NCBI GenBank assembly: GCA_028751875.1
Contig: CM054138.1
Coordinates: 38,372,098 to 38,436,097 of the forward strand
DNA length: 64,000 nucleotides
Origin: Rapana venosa
Lineage: Eukaryota > Mollusca > Gastropoda > Neogastropoda > Muricidae
Reading direction: 5' to 3'
The notes beneath the pieces were generated by a model that was not told where the DNA came from, searched no databases, and saw nothing but the letters and a program-made list of their open reading frames with translations. The translations under genes were made by a program, and so were the position numbers. This document shows, in pieces, positions 1 through 13,249 of this stretch. Within the stretch, counting starts at the first letter, position 1. Each line of letters starts with the position of its first letter.

Positions 1-1003
1 AGAAAGAGCGACGGCCAACAGTGGACTGGTTGAATCTAGGTGTTCGTAAGCACAAGGAATCTGCGAACGAAGGCGAACTGGGAACGAGAAAGGGTTTGTA
101 CAGGTGGAGACATTCACAGAGGTAGGAGGGTGCTGTTTTGTGGAGACATTTGTAACAGAGAGTACTGATCTTATAGTTTATTCTTTGTGGCACAGGCAGC
201 CAGTGGAGAGATCGCAAGAGAGGGGTAATGTGCTCAGATTTTTTCTTTCTGAGGACTAGTCGAGCTGCAGAGTTTTGAATACGTTGAAGGGAGTGGATAG
301 ATGATGCTGGCAGACCAGACAAAAGAGAATTGCAATAGTCCAGACGTGAAAGAATGAGAGATGCCACGAGTTTAGATGTTGCATCTGTGGACAGGTACTT
401 TCGAATTGCACTAATACGCCGTAATTGATAGAAGCACGACTGGCAGGTTTGGGTGATGAATTTTTGCATAGAGAGTGTGTTGTCAATAATGACCCCTAGA
501 TACTTTACAGCAGTGGACAGAGGGATTGATGCATTGCCGAATTCTATTGAAGCTGTTGTAATGGAAGAGAGTTTGTTTTTGGTCCCTACAAGCATGGCTT
601 CAGTTTTATCAGCGTTTAGTTGTAACTTGTTCTGTATCATCCAGTTTTGGATATCTTGAAAGCAGTAGGCCATATTTGTAAAGAGAGAAGGCAGATTTTC
701 AGGAGTGTCACTGCTTAGAATCTGAGAGTCATCTGCATAAAAGTGATGGTTGATCTGATGACGGTTAATTATAATATGTGACAGCGGAGTGGTGTAGAGA
801 GTGAAAATGAACAGGGCCCAGAAACTGATCCTGCGGGACTCCACATTCCAGTTTGGCAGGTACTGATGAATCTTGTTTACTGTGACTGTCTGGAATCTGT
901 CAGTCAGGTATGAGCTAAACCAGGTGAGGGCGTCGTAACAGTAAACCAAACGTTTCTTGAAGACGGAGAGAGAAGGATGGAGTGGTTCAATAGTGTCGAA
1001 GAT
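1..1003 (-). pseudogene. L2/CR1-like LINE reverse transcriptase, C-terminal part (noisy copy)
   Basis: This is the counterpart of 9085-10078 read on the minus strand. It covers the RT palm after the DTIDHS segment, the YADD catalytic region and the C-terminal WN-LP/LR-F-LK region. Frames are broken by several small indels that are absent from the cleaner copy, so no long ORF survives. It starts at the window edge and continues outside it. It encodes no functional product as written. Confidence 0.8.
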
Positions 1004-1312
1004 CACTAACTAACGAGGAAGGGAAACACCAGAACTGGGAACGCCATCGGCCATACGAAGAACATGATTTCAGTGAAAGGCTCAAACTGAAGTGGTACAG
1101 GCATGTCACATGACATGTGGACTGGCCAAGACTGCCCTACATGGAACAGTACACAGAGGGAGCGACGAAGAAAGCAGACAGAGAAAACAATGAGAAGACA
1201 GCATCAGAGAGTGGGCTGGCCTTGAGTTGAACGACTTGTTGCAGAAAGTTTAAGACTTCGAGGAGTGGAGGAAGCTGGTTGCAAACAGTTTAGTGGCGTC
1301 CCTGACGATGTG
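1004..1312 (+). pseudogene. RTE-like LINE C-terminal fragment (noisy copy)
   Basis: The sequence starts right after the antisense L2-like insert and matches 10079-10385. Translated pieces read as the C-terminal domain common to RTE-like endonuclease/RT proteins: a KWYRHV-T segment, a G-R-R-K basic stretch, then EEWRKLVA. Indels break the frame. It is the distal part of the element whose proximal part lies at 7611-8726 in the other copy. Confidence 0.65.
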
Positions 1313-2439
1313 TGTGTGTTTGCATGTTTGAGTGTACCCACATGCATATACATTTGTTTGTGAGCATACATGTGCATTTATGTTGCAAACATGCATGCAT
1401 GTGATCATATGTAAGCAAATGTGTTTTTACGGGAGTGTGTGTGCATGTGTATGTCTGTTTTTGTGTGTACGTATGCGTGTGTGCGTGCGCGGGTGCGCAA
1501 ACGTAAGCATGGGTGAAGATTATTTAGACAAAAATGTGTGTTACTCTGATAAAAATGGTGCTTTTAAAACAGTTATTTCACTTATTTTTCAGCAAAAGAC
1601 CTGATTTTTTTAAACACTGCTTTGATTTTATCAGAATAAAACACATCAAAACATGATTCGGGTACTTATTTTTGAGTCCTTAAACAGACATTGACACCAC
1701 AGAGCTAGGTACTGTTACCAATAAGATGCTCATTATTAACACAGTATCGATGGGCGTTAGATCGTGTTACTAGCTAAAGAGAAGTCAGTGAATGACAGAG
1801 AAGAGCAAAGAAAGATTATTCCACTCATCTCATGTCTCTAATTGACAGAGAAGAATTGAGAGAAAACTCCCTTTACACCTTAGCACTGAAATCTATGCTT
1901 TAGAGAAACCTATGACTTCAAACGGAATAATATAGGGAGAAGACGAGTAATGGAAACAAATAAAGAGAAAGGAATCTTCAAGGGTTTACACACACTGGAA
2001 GACTGACGTGTGGGCCTGCATGATTGCAAGTGTGCTTGCGCTCATCTGTGTATCCAGCAACAGTATGAACCCTCTAAATGAACGGTTGTATACATAGGCT
2101 GGAGTCTGTATTCAGAACACTGAAGCACACTGAATGGCCTATGATAGCAGCTGCAGATTTGTTGATTTTTCTATATCAGACTCTTGGAAACTGATAATAT
2201 TACTGAATCCAGAAATATAGTCTCAAGATTGAACAAAGTCAAGGTCTAGAGGTTGAGATTTTGACAACATTTATTGAGGTTTGTTCTTTTAGTTTTAACT
2301 CTTCATTAGATGAACATACAATATGTTGTACACACTTCAATGTGCTTGTTGGAATATTGTTGTCATACGAAATTGTTGTGTAGTTGATTCTGGGTAACTT
2401 TCCCAATTTGTATTGCTTTTGAATAAACTCTGTACCAAC
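1313..2439. other. No gene seen; duplicated non-coding stretch
   Basis: This contains a GT-rich imperfect tract at about 1300-1500 and then unremarkable AT-rich sequence. No long ORF with protein-like composition was found. The same stretch recurs at 10386-11504. It probably belongs to LINE 3' untranslated sequence or host intergenic DNA. Confidence 0.5.
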
Positions 2440-2985
2440 AGAGAGACAAATCACCCCAGAGTTGTCATCTTCTCAGAACTCACAGAACAATGTACGCAGC
2501 GCCCTTGTCTCCGCTCTTGTTGCCCTGCGCAGTCTACTGAGCATACAGTCATCCAGTGGGTTCTTTCACACTGCAACATCCATGGCAACGAGGAGGCTGA
2601 CCTTCTGGCAAAGATAGGAGGTCAGATGCCTAAAGAGAAGGTAGTGAGTATGAAGAAGCAAGGACAATACTGAAGGAAAAGCAAAAGAGAAGAGATGGCT
2701 ACTACCTCCTGCCTATAGAAGACCCAAAGTGACCATTGTGAGACCGAGGACTGGACACTGCAGACTCCACAAGTTTCATTGGTGATACTACAGTGTGCTC
2801 CCATGACGGTGGAACACTTCTCCAGACCTGTCCAACACACCAAACCAAACCCGAGGGCTGATTTCTAGCCTACTGGCCTGCCAATGAGGGACAAGCTTTT
2901 CCGACCCCTGAAGGGCCTTCAGCGTACCGCGGCATTTGACAGAGTCCCCGGAGTTGCCGTCTGAGCGTTCGACGACGACGAAGAA
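2440..2985 (+). pseudogene. RNase H-bearing LINE 3' end (noisy copy)
   Basis: The copy of 11505-12072 contains the RNase H segment QWVLSHCNIHGNEEADLLAK followed by a decayed zinc-finger region. Frames are interrupted. See the cleaner copy for a description. Confidence 0.7.
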
Positions 2986-3340
2986 GAATGCTTAAAAAAA
3001 AAATTAATTTAAAAAAGATTACACTGTGTTGTGTGTTGTGTTGTGTGGAGTAGTGTTATCTGGACTTTGATGAGGTACCTGGGGAATAGGATGCTCTGCC
3101 ACCATGACACTCTGCCTGAAATATTCGTGCAGTGCCCCATAGACCTCATGGAGTAAGGCAGAAATCAAGTCTAGACAGGTCACCTGGATTATGGGGGAAA
3201 CACTCAGGTGAAACACCTTTTTCACACGATCGATGAAGTGTCTTGCACAAAACCAAATGTTTGCCTTGCCTGGAAACGTGAACAATACAGCCAAGCAAAA
3301 AACATGGAAACTGACAAAGATACAAAAAACCTGACAATGA

Positions 3341-3637
3341 TAAAGGTAAAAAGGTAAAGGAGTCCCATAACCTATAAGGTCGTAGGGGAGCGAGGCGTCA
3401 GAGACCTCACTTCTCTAGGGCCAGCATATTGAGGGCGGCGCCATCTCCTCTCCCTCGCTGCTTTACCTTCCCTGACCCTAAAGAGGGCAGGTACCCATTT
3501 ACAGCTGGGTGAACTGGGGGAACTGTACTGAAGCCAAGGCGCGCAAACGGTCACCCATCCAACTGGTAACCACGCTCGACGCTGCTTAACGTGGCTGGGG
3601 GAAAGCGAGTGCTCCGACCACTGAGCTATCCCGTCCC
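3341..3637 (-). mobile_element. tRNA-derived SINE, family S2 (noisy copy)
   Basis: On the minus strand the element begins at 3637 with a tRNA-like head whose A-box reads TAGCTCAGTGG, continues through a TTGGATGGGTGACC segment and a CCCAGCTGTAAATGGGTACC segment, and ends near 3341. Two further copies lie at 12421-12720 and 28521-28830, all in the same orientation. A decaying tRNA promoter at the head and the dispersed copies support a SINE. Confidence 0.75.
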
Positions 3638-4189
3638 TTTTTGACACAGATACATCCATGCAAAAACGGTCACGTCGACAATAATATTCACCAGCATGCA
3701 ATCAAATTTAGCTAAAGCAAAATAAATCTTCAAGTTTTTTTCTAGTACGCGCGTGCATGGCATGCACATGTTTGTGCCACACATGCATGTGATTACATGC
3801 ATTTAGCACGCGCTTAGCATATTGAACATATTTGTAAAGCACACTGTTCACAGATTCGGATGCCAACACTCATATTTACGCGAAAACAATTTCTAAGACA
3901 TTCTGTAAATTCGTGATTTTTTATTTCTCTTTTTCTTTTTCACATGGTACAATCGTGATATCCTGGCCGCCAAACGCCAAACGCCGACAACGAGAGCGCG
4001 GCAATGGCGAAAAAACAAAAACCGAATAAACAAACAGCTTCTTCGTAAACATTCAACAAAGTTATTTTGTTTTGTTTTTGTTTAATGTCCATTCACTATT
4101 TGGTGTGATAAGGACACAACAAAGTTAAACCTTAATTCATTCACCAAATAACAAAGTACTACTCTTCTCAAGTTCATTGATGCCACGTC
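3638..4189. other. No gene seen
   Basis: AT-rich sequence with a short alternating purine-pyrimidine stretch near 3750 (ACGCGCGTGCATGGCATGC). It duplicates 12721-13249. No coding or RNA feature was recognised. Confidence 0.5.
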
Positions 4190-5262
4190 TATGAAATCTC
4201 TCTTTTACCTCACATCCACTTTTCTTGGATCTGAGAAGGCTAGTCCTCTGCCTTCTATTCACGACACTCTGAACTTCTCTTCTATATTTTCTGCATTTTC
4301 TTCTATGACAAAGTCCGCAACATTGGCTCCAGTTGGATCAGACTCCTTTCTAGCCTGCAACTTCTGATCTGGTTTTGGATTCTCTGCTACTCCTCTCTTT
4401 CCTCACATCCCGCAAGCGAGAAAGAAATCGAGATAATTCTGAAAGGAATGACTATAAAATCATGTGATCTTGAGCCCATACCTGCTTCTCTTTTTGGCAC
4501 AGTGCCTGCACAACTTATTCCACTATCACGAAAATAGTACTTATCTCTTGTCTCCGGAAATGTTCCTTCAGCTCTAAAACTGCCATAGTCACACCTCTAC
4601 TCAAAAGCATGACCTTGAAATGCCAACATTCTGAGAACTTAGACCTGTTTCCAACCAACTTTACTTTAGTCTTGAAAAAGTAGTTCTAAAACAGCTCAAC
4701 TACCACTTCTCTCAACAGTCTCCTTCCTGCATTTCAGTCTGCTATGCGTCAACCACAGCACTGAAACACCATTGTCCATCTTAACACTTTCTACTCGCTT
4801 CTTACGCGTGGAAAAAATCTTTCTTACTCTTACTCGACTTACTTGCAGCCTTTGACACTATTGACCACTTATTCTTCTCTCCCGTCTTCAAAAAATATTT
4901 GGTGTTACTGGTACAGCCTACCTGGTTTAGTTCATACCTTACTGACCGATTCCAGACAGTCGCATAAACAGATTCAGTCAGTACCTGCCAGACTGGAATG
5001 TGGAGTTCCACAGGGATCTGTTCTGGCCCCGTTTTTTTCACCCTCTTCACTGCTCCACTGTCAATATAATTAACGTCATAGATCAACCATCATTTTTATG
5101 CAGATGACTCTCAGATTCTAAGCAGTGACATCCTGAAATCTGCTTCTCTTTTAAAATTAGCCCACTGCTTTCAAGATATCCAAAATTGGATGATACAGAA
5201 CAAGTTACAGCTACATGCAGATAAAACGGAACCATGCTTGTGGGACCAAAACAAATTCTTTG
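4190..5262 (+). pseudogene. L2/CR1-like LINE reverse transcriptase (noisy copy)
   Basis: Matches 13250-14377. It encodes in broken frames the N-terminal and central RT palm: a PVSN-like motif, a TIDH segment, an ECGVPQGSVL motif at about 4998-5027, and a YADDSQIL catalytic motif at about 5097-5120. More indels are present here than in the other copy, and it stops at the gap. Confidence 0.75.
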
Positions 5263-5287
5263 TTTTCCGGCCAAAGAGGTTTGTTTT

Positions 5288-5787
5288 NNNNNNNNNNNNN
5301 NNNNNNNNNNNNNNNNNNNNNNNNNNNNNNNNNNNNNNNNNNNNNNNNNNNNNNNNNNNNNNNNNNNNNNNNNNNNNNNNNNNNNNNNNNNNNNNNNNNN
5401 NNNNNNNNNNNNNNNNNNNNNNNNNNNNNNNNNNNNNNNNNNNNNNNNNNNNNNNNNNNNNNNNNNNNNNNNNNNNNNNNNNNNNNNNNNNNNNNNNNNN
5501 NNNNNNNNNNNNNNNNNNNNNNNNNNNNNNNNNNNNNNNNNNNNNNNNNNNNNNNNNNNNNNNNNNNNNNNNNNNNNNNNNNNNNNNNNNNNNNNNNNNN
5601 NNNNNNNNNNNNNNNNNNNNNNNNNNNNNNNNNNNNNNNNNNNNNNNNNNNNNNNNNNNNNNNNNNNNNNNNNNNNNNNNNNNNNNNNNNNNNNNNNNNN
5701 NNNNNNNNNNNNNNNNNNNNNNNNNNNNNNNNNNNNNNNNNNNNNNNNNNNNNNNNNNNNNNNNNNNNNNNNNNNNNNNNNNNNNNN
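5288..5787. other. Assembly gap of 500 N
   Basis: Exactly 500 N. The identical length of all three gaps indicates a fixed-size scaffolding gap, not a measured distance. Confidence 0.99.
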
Positions 5788-6140
5788 ACCACCTTTCTAA
5801 GACTACATATTGCTTTATTCATATTTACCTTAAGCTAAAGCTTGGCTGCTGTTTTACTAAGATTGTTCAACTGAGACTGAAGACCGATTGGTGTTTCAGA
5901 TACGAGAGCTATATCATCAGCTAGTAACAAGATGCACATATCTGTAACATCAGGGGTGAGTGTTGCACCATGTCTTCCACCATTTATTATATCTTTAGCT
6001 ACCTCATTAATAAATAAGGAAAAGAGGACAGGACTACAGGCGTCACCCTGTTTAACTCCTCTTGTACAAATGATATAATCAGTAAAGTTAGCACCACATC
6101 TGACCTTTGCCTTTACATTACAATACATACTTTTAATACA
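5788..6140 (-). pseudogene. Non-LTR reverse transcriptase fragment
   Basis: The minus-strand ORF 5835-6128 contains the RT motif CTRGVKQGDACSPVLFSLF, then a catalytic block reading LADD in place of FADD/YADD, followed by GLQSQLNNL. This is the palm domain of a non-LTR element related to, but distinct from, the family found between (CT)n tracts elsewhere in the window. It is cut on one side by the gap and on the other by the SINE-like sequence at 6151. The changed first residue of the catalytic box and the short length mark it as a dead fragment. Confidence 0.75.
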
Positions 6141-6150
6141 TAGATAGAGA

Positions 6151-6615
6151 GGGGGATAGTCTGGTGGTTAGAGCGTTGATCTTGTGATTTGACGGTCTGG
6201 GTGCGAGACACCACCAAGAAACCAATCCAATCCAATCCAATCCTGTTGTTTATAGCCCCGCCGACCAAAGGGGCCATATCGGGGCTATCACCTCGTCAAC
6301 ATTTTAATCTCAGATTAAAATTGTGCAGCTATATACAAAAGTTTAAAACAGGCTATAAAACTACCTCTACTGTCGTTCCTTGTAGCAACTTGGACCAACC
6401 ATAAGGGTCAAACCAGGACGGGCCCGCGTTGTGGGAAAACCAAGACACCCATTCAAGGGGATTTTTTTCTACTGGAGCTAACATCAGTGCCGACTCCACT
6501 GCCCCGAAAGTCCAGATGAGACTATGTGCGAACGCACGCAAAACATCTTGCACGCGCATTGAAAACACGCTCTGCTTTTTCTGAAGAGTAGGCATTGCGC
6601 CGCTGGTCTATATGG
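6151..6615 (+). mobile_element. Decayed tRNA-derived SINE, family S1-like
   Basis: A tRNA-like head (GGATAGTCTGGTGGTTAGAGC) is followed by a (CCAAT)n stretch at 6222-6243, then a short inverted repeat (ATAGCCCCG and CGGGGCTAT, about 6253-6287), and from about 6455 by the S1 SINE body: the TTCAAGGGGAT segment, the CAGTGCCGACTCCACT segment, and a GATGAGACTATGTGCGAACG segment. The intact copy is at 43856-44180. It is strongly diverged, and part of the conserved central core is missing. Confidence 0.6.
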
Positions 6616-6727
6616 ACATCATCTGAGAAGTCGGAATGCGGCTACCTTAATTGTGGATAAAGGGTCGTCGCATGCAAAAATCTTATTGGTGAACCTCGGA
6701 GCTCTAGTCACTGAACGAAAAAAGAAA

Positions 6728-8721
<1,994 letters not shown>

Positions 8722-8726
<5 letters not shown>

Positions 8727-10078
8727 AATAATAATAATAAATGGAATTTATATAGCGCTGTATCTTGCACAGACAAATCAAAGCGCTTGCACTCAACTCA
8801 TTCATACACAGTCACGCAACCAATAGCAAGTAGTAATTCTAACAAGTCCAAATGCACCACACACACACACACACACACGCACAACACCCCAACACGTCAT
8901 ATACTTTGGCAGGGTGATATAATTTTTGGCTGTTGAAAAGCAGGGACAGCTATGAAATGAAACAGGATAGGACATTCTTAGGTTTGAAACAAATATGTCT
9001 TGAGGCCAGATTTAAAAGTGTCACAAGAAGGTCTTTGGCGAAGAGAGATAGGGAGGCCATTCCAAATCGATGGACCAGAAACAGAGAAAGAGCGACGGCC
9101 AACAGTGGACTGGTTGAATCTAGGTGTTCGTAAGCACAAGGAATCTGCAGAAGAGCGAAGGGAACGAGAAAGGGTGTACAGGTGGAGACATTCACAGAGG
9201 TAGGAGGGTGCTGTTTTGTGGAGACATTTGTAACAGAGAGTACTGATCTTATAGTTTATTCTTTGTGGCACAGGCAGCCAGTGGAGAGATCGCAAGAGAG
9301 GGGTAATGTGCTCAGATTTTTTCTTTCTGAGGACTAGTCGAGCTGCAGAGTTTTGAATACGTTGAAGGGAGTGGATAGATGATGCTGGCAGACCAGACAA
9401 AAGAGAATTGCAATAGTCCAGACGTGAAAGAATGAGAGATGCCACGAGTTTAGATGTTGCATCTGTGGACAGGTACTTTCGAATTGCACTAATACGCCGT
9501 AATTGATAGAAGCACGACTGGCAGGTTTGGGTGATGAATTTTTGCATAGAGAGTGTGTTGTCAATAATGACCCCTAGATACTTTACAGCAGTGGACAGAG
9601 GGATTGATGCATTGCCGAATTCTATTGAAGCTGTTGTAATGGAAGAGAGTTTGTTTTTGGTCCCTACAAGCATGGCTTCAGTTTTATCAGCGTTTAGTTG
9701 TAACTTGTTCTGTATCATCCAGTTTTGGATATCTTGAAAGCAGTAGGCCATATTTGTAAAGAGAGAAGGCAGATTTTCAGGAGTGTCACTGCTTAGAATC
9801 TGAGAGTCATCTGCATAAAAGTGATGGTTGATCTGATGACGGTTAATTATAATATGTGACAGCGGAGTGGTGTAGAGAGTGAAAAGAACAGGGCCCAGAA
9901 CTGATCCCTGCGGGACTCCACATTCCAGTTTGGCAGGTACTGACTGAATCTTGTTTACTGTGACTGTCTGGAATCTGTCAGTCAGGTATGAGCTAAACCA
10001 GGTGAGGGCTGTACCAGTAACACCAAACGTTTCTTGAAGACGGGAGAGAAGGATGGAGTGGTCAATAGTGTCGAAGAT
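8722..10078 (-). mobile_element. L2/CR1-like LINE, 5'-truncated, inserted into an RTE-like LINE
   Basis: Read on the minus strand, the element opens at 10078 inside the RT (IFDTIDHS), has a long RT ORF and a 3' UTR, and ends in a conserved tail at about 8790-8742 (AAGCGCTTTGATTTGTC, then GCGCTATATAAATTCCAT) followed by an (ATT)n tract at 8722-8742. Conserved tails of this type with short A/T-rich repeats are typical of L2-clade LINEs. The element interrupts the RTE-like coding sequence: the residues before 8726 and after 10079 belong to the same protein, and a GAT triplet occurs at both junctions. A 3' UTR microsatellite (AC)n lies at about 8858-8881. Confidence 0.85.
8978..10078 (-). CDS. 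L2/CR1-like LINE reverse transcriptase, C-terminal two thirds
   Basis: This 366-codon open frame has no stop and encodes the palm, thumb and C-terminal region of a non-LTR RNA-dependent DNA polymerase. Counting from the IFDT residues, CGVPQGSVLGPVLF lies at about residues 54-67 (motif B), the catalytic YADD at about 89-92 (motif C), and the C-terminal region with LHWLPVPQRI, SGPSIWNGLP and a final F-K-LK-YLF typical of CR1/L2 proteins closes the frame. The endonuclease domain and RT motif A upstream are absent because of 5' truncation, and there is no ATG at the open end (the frame just begins at the host junction). It is the best preserved RT in the window but cannot be autonomous as it stands. 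Confidence 0.85.
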   Translation of the reverse strand: MFDTIDHSILLSRLQETFGVTGTALTWFSSYLTDRFQTVTVNKIQSVPAKLECGVPQGSVLGPVLFTLYTTPLSHIIINRHQINHHFYADDSQILSSDTPENLPSLFTNMAYCFQDIQNWMIQNKLQLNADKTEAMLVGTKNKLSSITTASIEFGNASIPLSTAVKYLGVIIDNTLSMQKFITQTCQSCFYQLRRISAIRKYLSTDATSKLVASLILSRLDYCNSLLSGLPASSIHSLQRIQNSAARLVLRKKKSEHITPLLRSLHWLPVPQRINYKISTLCYKCLHKTAPSYLCECLHLYTLSRSLRSSADSLCLRTPRFNQSTVGRRSFSVSGPSIWNGLPISLRQRPSCDTFKSGLKTYLFQT

Positions 10079-10385
10079 CACTAACTAACGAGGAAGGGAA
10101 AACCAGAACTGGGAACGCCATCGGGCCATACGAAGAACTGATTTCAGTGAAAAGGCTCAAACTGAAGTGGTACAGGCATGTCACATGCACATGTGGACTG
10201 GCCAAGACTGCCCTACATGGAACAGTACACAGAGGGAGACGAAGAAAGCAGACAGAGAAAACAATGAGAAGACAGCATCAGAGAGTGGGCTGGCCTTGAG
10301 TTGAACGACTTGTTGCAGAAAGTTTAAGACTTCGAGGAGTGGAGGAAGCTGGTTGCAAACAGTTTAGTGGCGTCCCTGACGATGT
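10079..10385 (+). pseudogene. RTE-like LINE C-terminal domain (3' segment of the split element)
   Basis: This continues the protein cut at 8726. The reading is ACTAACGAGGA, then a KRLKLKWYRHVTCTCGLAKT block (about 10152-10211), a basic GRRRKQTEKT block, and EEWRKLVAN (about 10334-10360), all known from RTE-type C-termini, with frameshifts between the blocks. The 3' end is near 10385 at CTGACGATG. Together with 7611-8726 this makes a 1.4-kb RTE-like remnant interrupted by a 1.36-kb L2-like insert. Confidence 0.7.
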
Positions 10386-11504
10386 GTGTGTGTTTGCATG
10401 TTTGAGTGTACCCACATGCTTATACATTTGTTTGTGAGCATACATGTGCATTTATGTTGCAAACTGCATGCATGTGATCATATGTAAGCAAATGTGTTTT
10501 TACGGGAGTGTGTGTGCATGTGTATGTCTGTTTTTGTGTGTACGTATGCGTGTGTGCGTGCGCGGGTGCGCAAACGTAAGCATGGGTGAAGATTATTTAG
10601 ACAAAAATGTGTGTTACTCTGATAAAAATGGTGCTTTTAAAACAGTTATTTCACTTATTTTTCAGCAAAAGACCTGATTTTTTTAAACACTGCTTTGATT
10701 TTATCAGAATAAAACACATCAAAACATGATTCGGGTACTTATTTTTGAGTCTTAAACAGACATTGACACCACAGAGTAGGTACTGTTACCAATAAGATGC
10801 TCATTATTAAACACAGTATCGATGGGCGTTAGATCGTGTTACTAGCTAAAGAGAAGTCAGTGAATGACAGGAAGAGCAAAGAAAGATTATTCCACTCATC
10901 TCATGTCTCTAATTTACAGAGAAGAATTTAGAGGAAAAACTCCCTTTACACCTTAGCACTGAAATCTATGCTTTAGAGAAACCTATGACTTCAAACGGAA
11001 TAATATAGGGAGAAGACGAGTAATGGAAACAAATAAAGAGAAAGGAATCTTCAAGGGTTTACACACACTGGAAGACTGACGTGTGGGCCTGCATGATTGC
11101 AAGTGTGCTTGCGCGCATCTGTGTATCCAGCAACAGTATGAACCCTCTAAATGAACGGTTGTATACATAGGCTGGAGTCTGTATTCAGAACACTGAAGCA
11201 CACTGAATGGCCTATGATAGCAGCTGCAGATTTGTTGATTTTTCTATACAGACCTCTTGGAAACTGATAATATTACTGAATCCCAGAAATATAGTCTCAA
11301 GATTGAACAAAGTCAAGGTCTAGAGGTTGAGATTTTTGACAAACATTTATTGAGGTTTGTTCTTTTAGTTTTAACTCTTCATTAGATGAACATACAATAT
11401 GTTGTACACACTTCAATGTGCTTGTTGGAATATTGTTGTCATAACGAAATTGTTGTGTAAGTTGATTCTGGGTAACTTTCACATTTGTATTGCTTTTGAA
11501 TAAA
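10386..11504. other. No gene seen; GT-rich then AT-rich
   Basis: An imperfect GT/GCGT-rich tract lies at about 10383-10575, followed by non-coding AT-rich sequence. It is a duplicate of 1313-2439. Nothing was recognised. Confidence 0.5.
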
Positions 11505-12072
11505 CTCTGTACCAACAGAGAGACAAATCACCCCAGAGTTGTCATCTTCTCAGAACTCACAGAACAATGTACGCAGCGCCCTTGTCTCCGCTCTTGTTGC
11601 CCTGCAGCAGTCTACTGAGCATACAGTCATCCAGTGGGTTCTTTCACACTGCAACATCCATGGCAACGAGGAGGCTGACCTTCTGGCAAAGATAGGAGGT
11701 CAGATGCCTAAAGAGAAGGTAGTGATGTATGAAGAAGCAAGGACAATACTGAAGGAAAAGCAAAAGAGAAGAGATGGCTACTACCTCCTGCCTATAGAAG
11801 ACCCAAGTGACCATTGTGAGACCGAGGACTGGACACTGCAGACTCCACAAGTTTCACATTGGTGATACTACAGTGTGCTCCCATGACGGTGGAACACTTC
11901 CTCCAGACCTGTCCAACACACCAAAGCAAACCCGAGGGCTGATTTCTAGCCTACTGGCCTGCCAATGAGGGACAAGCTTTTCCGACCCCTGAAGGGCCTT
12001 CAGCGTACCGCGGCATTTGACAGAGCCCCCGGAGTTGCCGTCTGAGCGTTCGACGACGACGAAGAAGAATGC
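11505..12072 (+). pseudogene. RNase H-containing LINE 3' end (I/Ingi-like)
   Basis: The frame from 11539 reads VIQWVLSHCNIHGNEEADLL followed by AKIGGQ, the conserved C-terminal part of the RNase HI domain of I-superfamily LINEs (HGNEEAD, with the catalytic Asp). Just upstream, a different frame gives PRVVIFSEL, the counterpart of the usual VVIFTDS strand; the catalytic Asp is missing and a frameshift separates the two. Downstream pieces (RTGHCRLHKFHIGD, HFLQTCP) recall the terminal zinc-finger region. The remnant ends in a (GAC)/(GAA) stretch. It is non-functional; the clade assignment rests on the presence of RNase H and motif style only. Confidence 0.75.
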
Positions 12073-12420
12073 TTAAAAAAAAATTAATTTAAAAAAGATT
12101 ACACTGTGTTGTGTGTTGTGTTGTGTGGAGTAGTGTTATCTGGACTTTGATGAGGTACCTGGGGAATAGGATGCTCTGCCACCATGACACTCTGCCTGAA
12201 ATATTCAGTGCAGTGCCCCATAGACCTCATGGAGTTAAGGCAGAAATCAAGTCTAGACAGGTCACCTGGAATATGGGGGGAAACACTCAGGTGAAACACC
12301 TTTTTCACACGATCGATGAAGTGTCTTGCACAAAACCAAATGTTTGCCTTCCTGGAAACGTAGAACAATACAGCCAAGCAAAAACATGGAAACTGACAAA
12401 GATACAAAAACCTGACACAG
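12073..12420. other. No gene seen
   Basis: Contains a short GTGTT-rich run at 12103-12128 and unique-looking sequence with no credible coding potential; it duplicates 2986-3340. Confidence 0.45.
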
Positions 12421-12720
12421 ATAAAGGTAAAAAAGGTAAAGGAGTCCCATAACCTATAAGGTCGTAGGGGAGCGAGGCGTCAGAGACCTCACTTCTCTAG
12501 GGCCAGCATATTGAGGGCGGCGCCCATCTCCTCTCTCTCGCTGCTTTACCTTCCCTGACCCTAAAGAGGGCAGGTACCCATTTACAGCTGGGTGAACTGG
12601 GGGAACTGTACTGAAGCCAAGGCGCGCAAACGGTCACCCATCCAACTGGTAACCACGCTCGACGCTGCTTAACGTGGCTGGGGGAAAGCGAGTGCTCCGA
12701 CCACTGAGCTATCCCGTCCC
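12421..12720 (-). mobile_element. tRNA-derived SINE, family S2 (best copy)
   Basis: Read on the minus strand from 12720: the head GGGACGGGATAGCTCAGTGG with a good Pol III A-box, a tRNA-like 5' part, the segment TTGGATGGGTGACC, then CCAGCTGTAAATGGGTACC, and a GC-rich body ending in GTAGGGGAGCGAGGCG reversed, with a short TTTACC-type end. About 300 bp, near full length. It is mobilised in trans by a LINE; which one is not evident. Confidence 0.78.
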
Positions 12721-13249
12721 CTTTTTGACACAGATACATCCATGCAAAAACGGTCACGTCGACAATAATATTCACCCAGCATGCAATCAAATTTAGCTAA
12801 AGCAAAATAAATCTTCAAGTTTTTTCTAGTACGCGCGTGCATGGCATGCACGTGTTTGTGCCACACATGCATGTGATTACATGCATTTAAGCACGCGCTT
12901 AGCATATTGAAACATATTTGTAAAGCCACACTGTTCACAGATTCGGATGCCAACACTCATATTTACGCGAAAACAATTTCTAAGAACGTTCTGTAAATTC
13001 GTGATTTTTCTATTTCTTTTTCTTTTTCACATGGTACAATCGTGATATCCTGGCCGCCAAACGCAAACGCCGACAACGAGAGCGGCGGCAATGGCGAAAA
13101 ACAAAAACCGAAATAAACAAACAGCTTCTTCGTAAACAATTCAACAAAGTTATTTTGTTTTGTTTTTGTTTAATGTCCATTCACTATTTGGTGATAAGGA
13201 CACAACAAAGTTAAAACCTTAATTCATTCACCAAAAACAAAGTACTACT
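12721..13249. other. No gene seen
   Basis: AT-rich sequence between a SINE and an L2-like LINE; a duplicate of 3638-4189. No feature recognised. Confidence 0.45.

Larger units (their letters stand above)
1..5262. repeat. Direct duplicate of 9085-14377 (noisy copy, contig 0)
   Basis: The whole stretch aligns in the same order and orientation with 9085-14377: L2-like RT antisense, RTE C-terminus, RNase H remnant, SINE and L2-like RT sense. Over 5.2 kb this copy is about 30 bases shorter, and it differs mainly by scattered single-base losses and gains, many in homopolymers, rather than by substitutions. Similarity ends near 5250, just before the 500-N gap. This pattern fits an unpolished contig end or haplotig that overlaps contig A better than an old genomic duplication. 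Confidence 0.9.

Noticed and set aside
5190..5924. Apparent long ORFs crossing the N gaps (also at 23306-23805 and 46001-46500)
   Set aside because: Most of the frame is N; the gap length is arbitrary.
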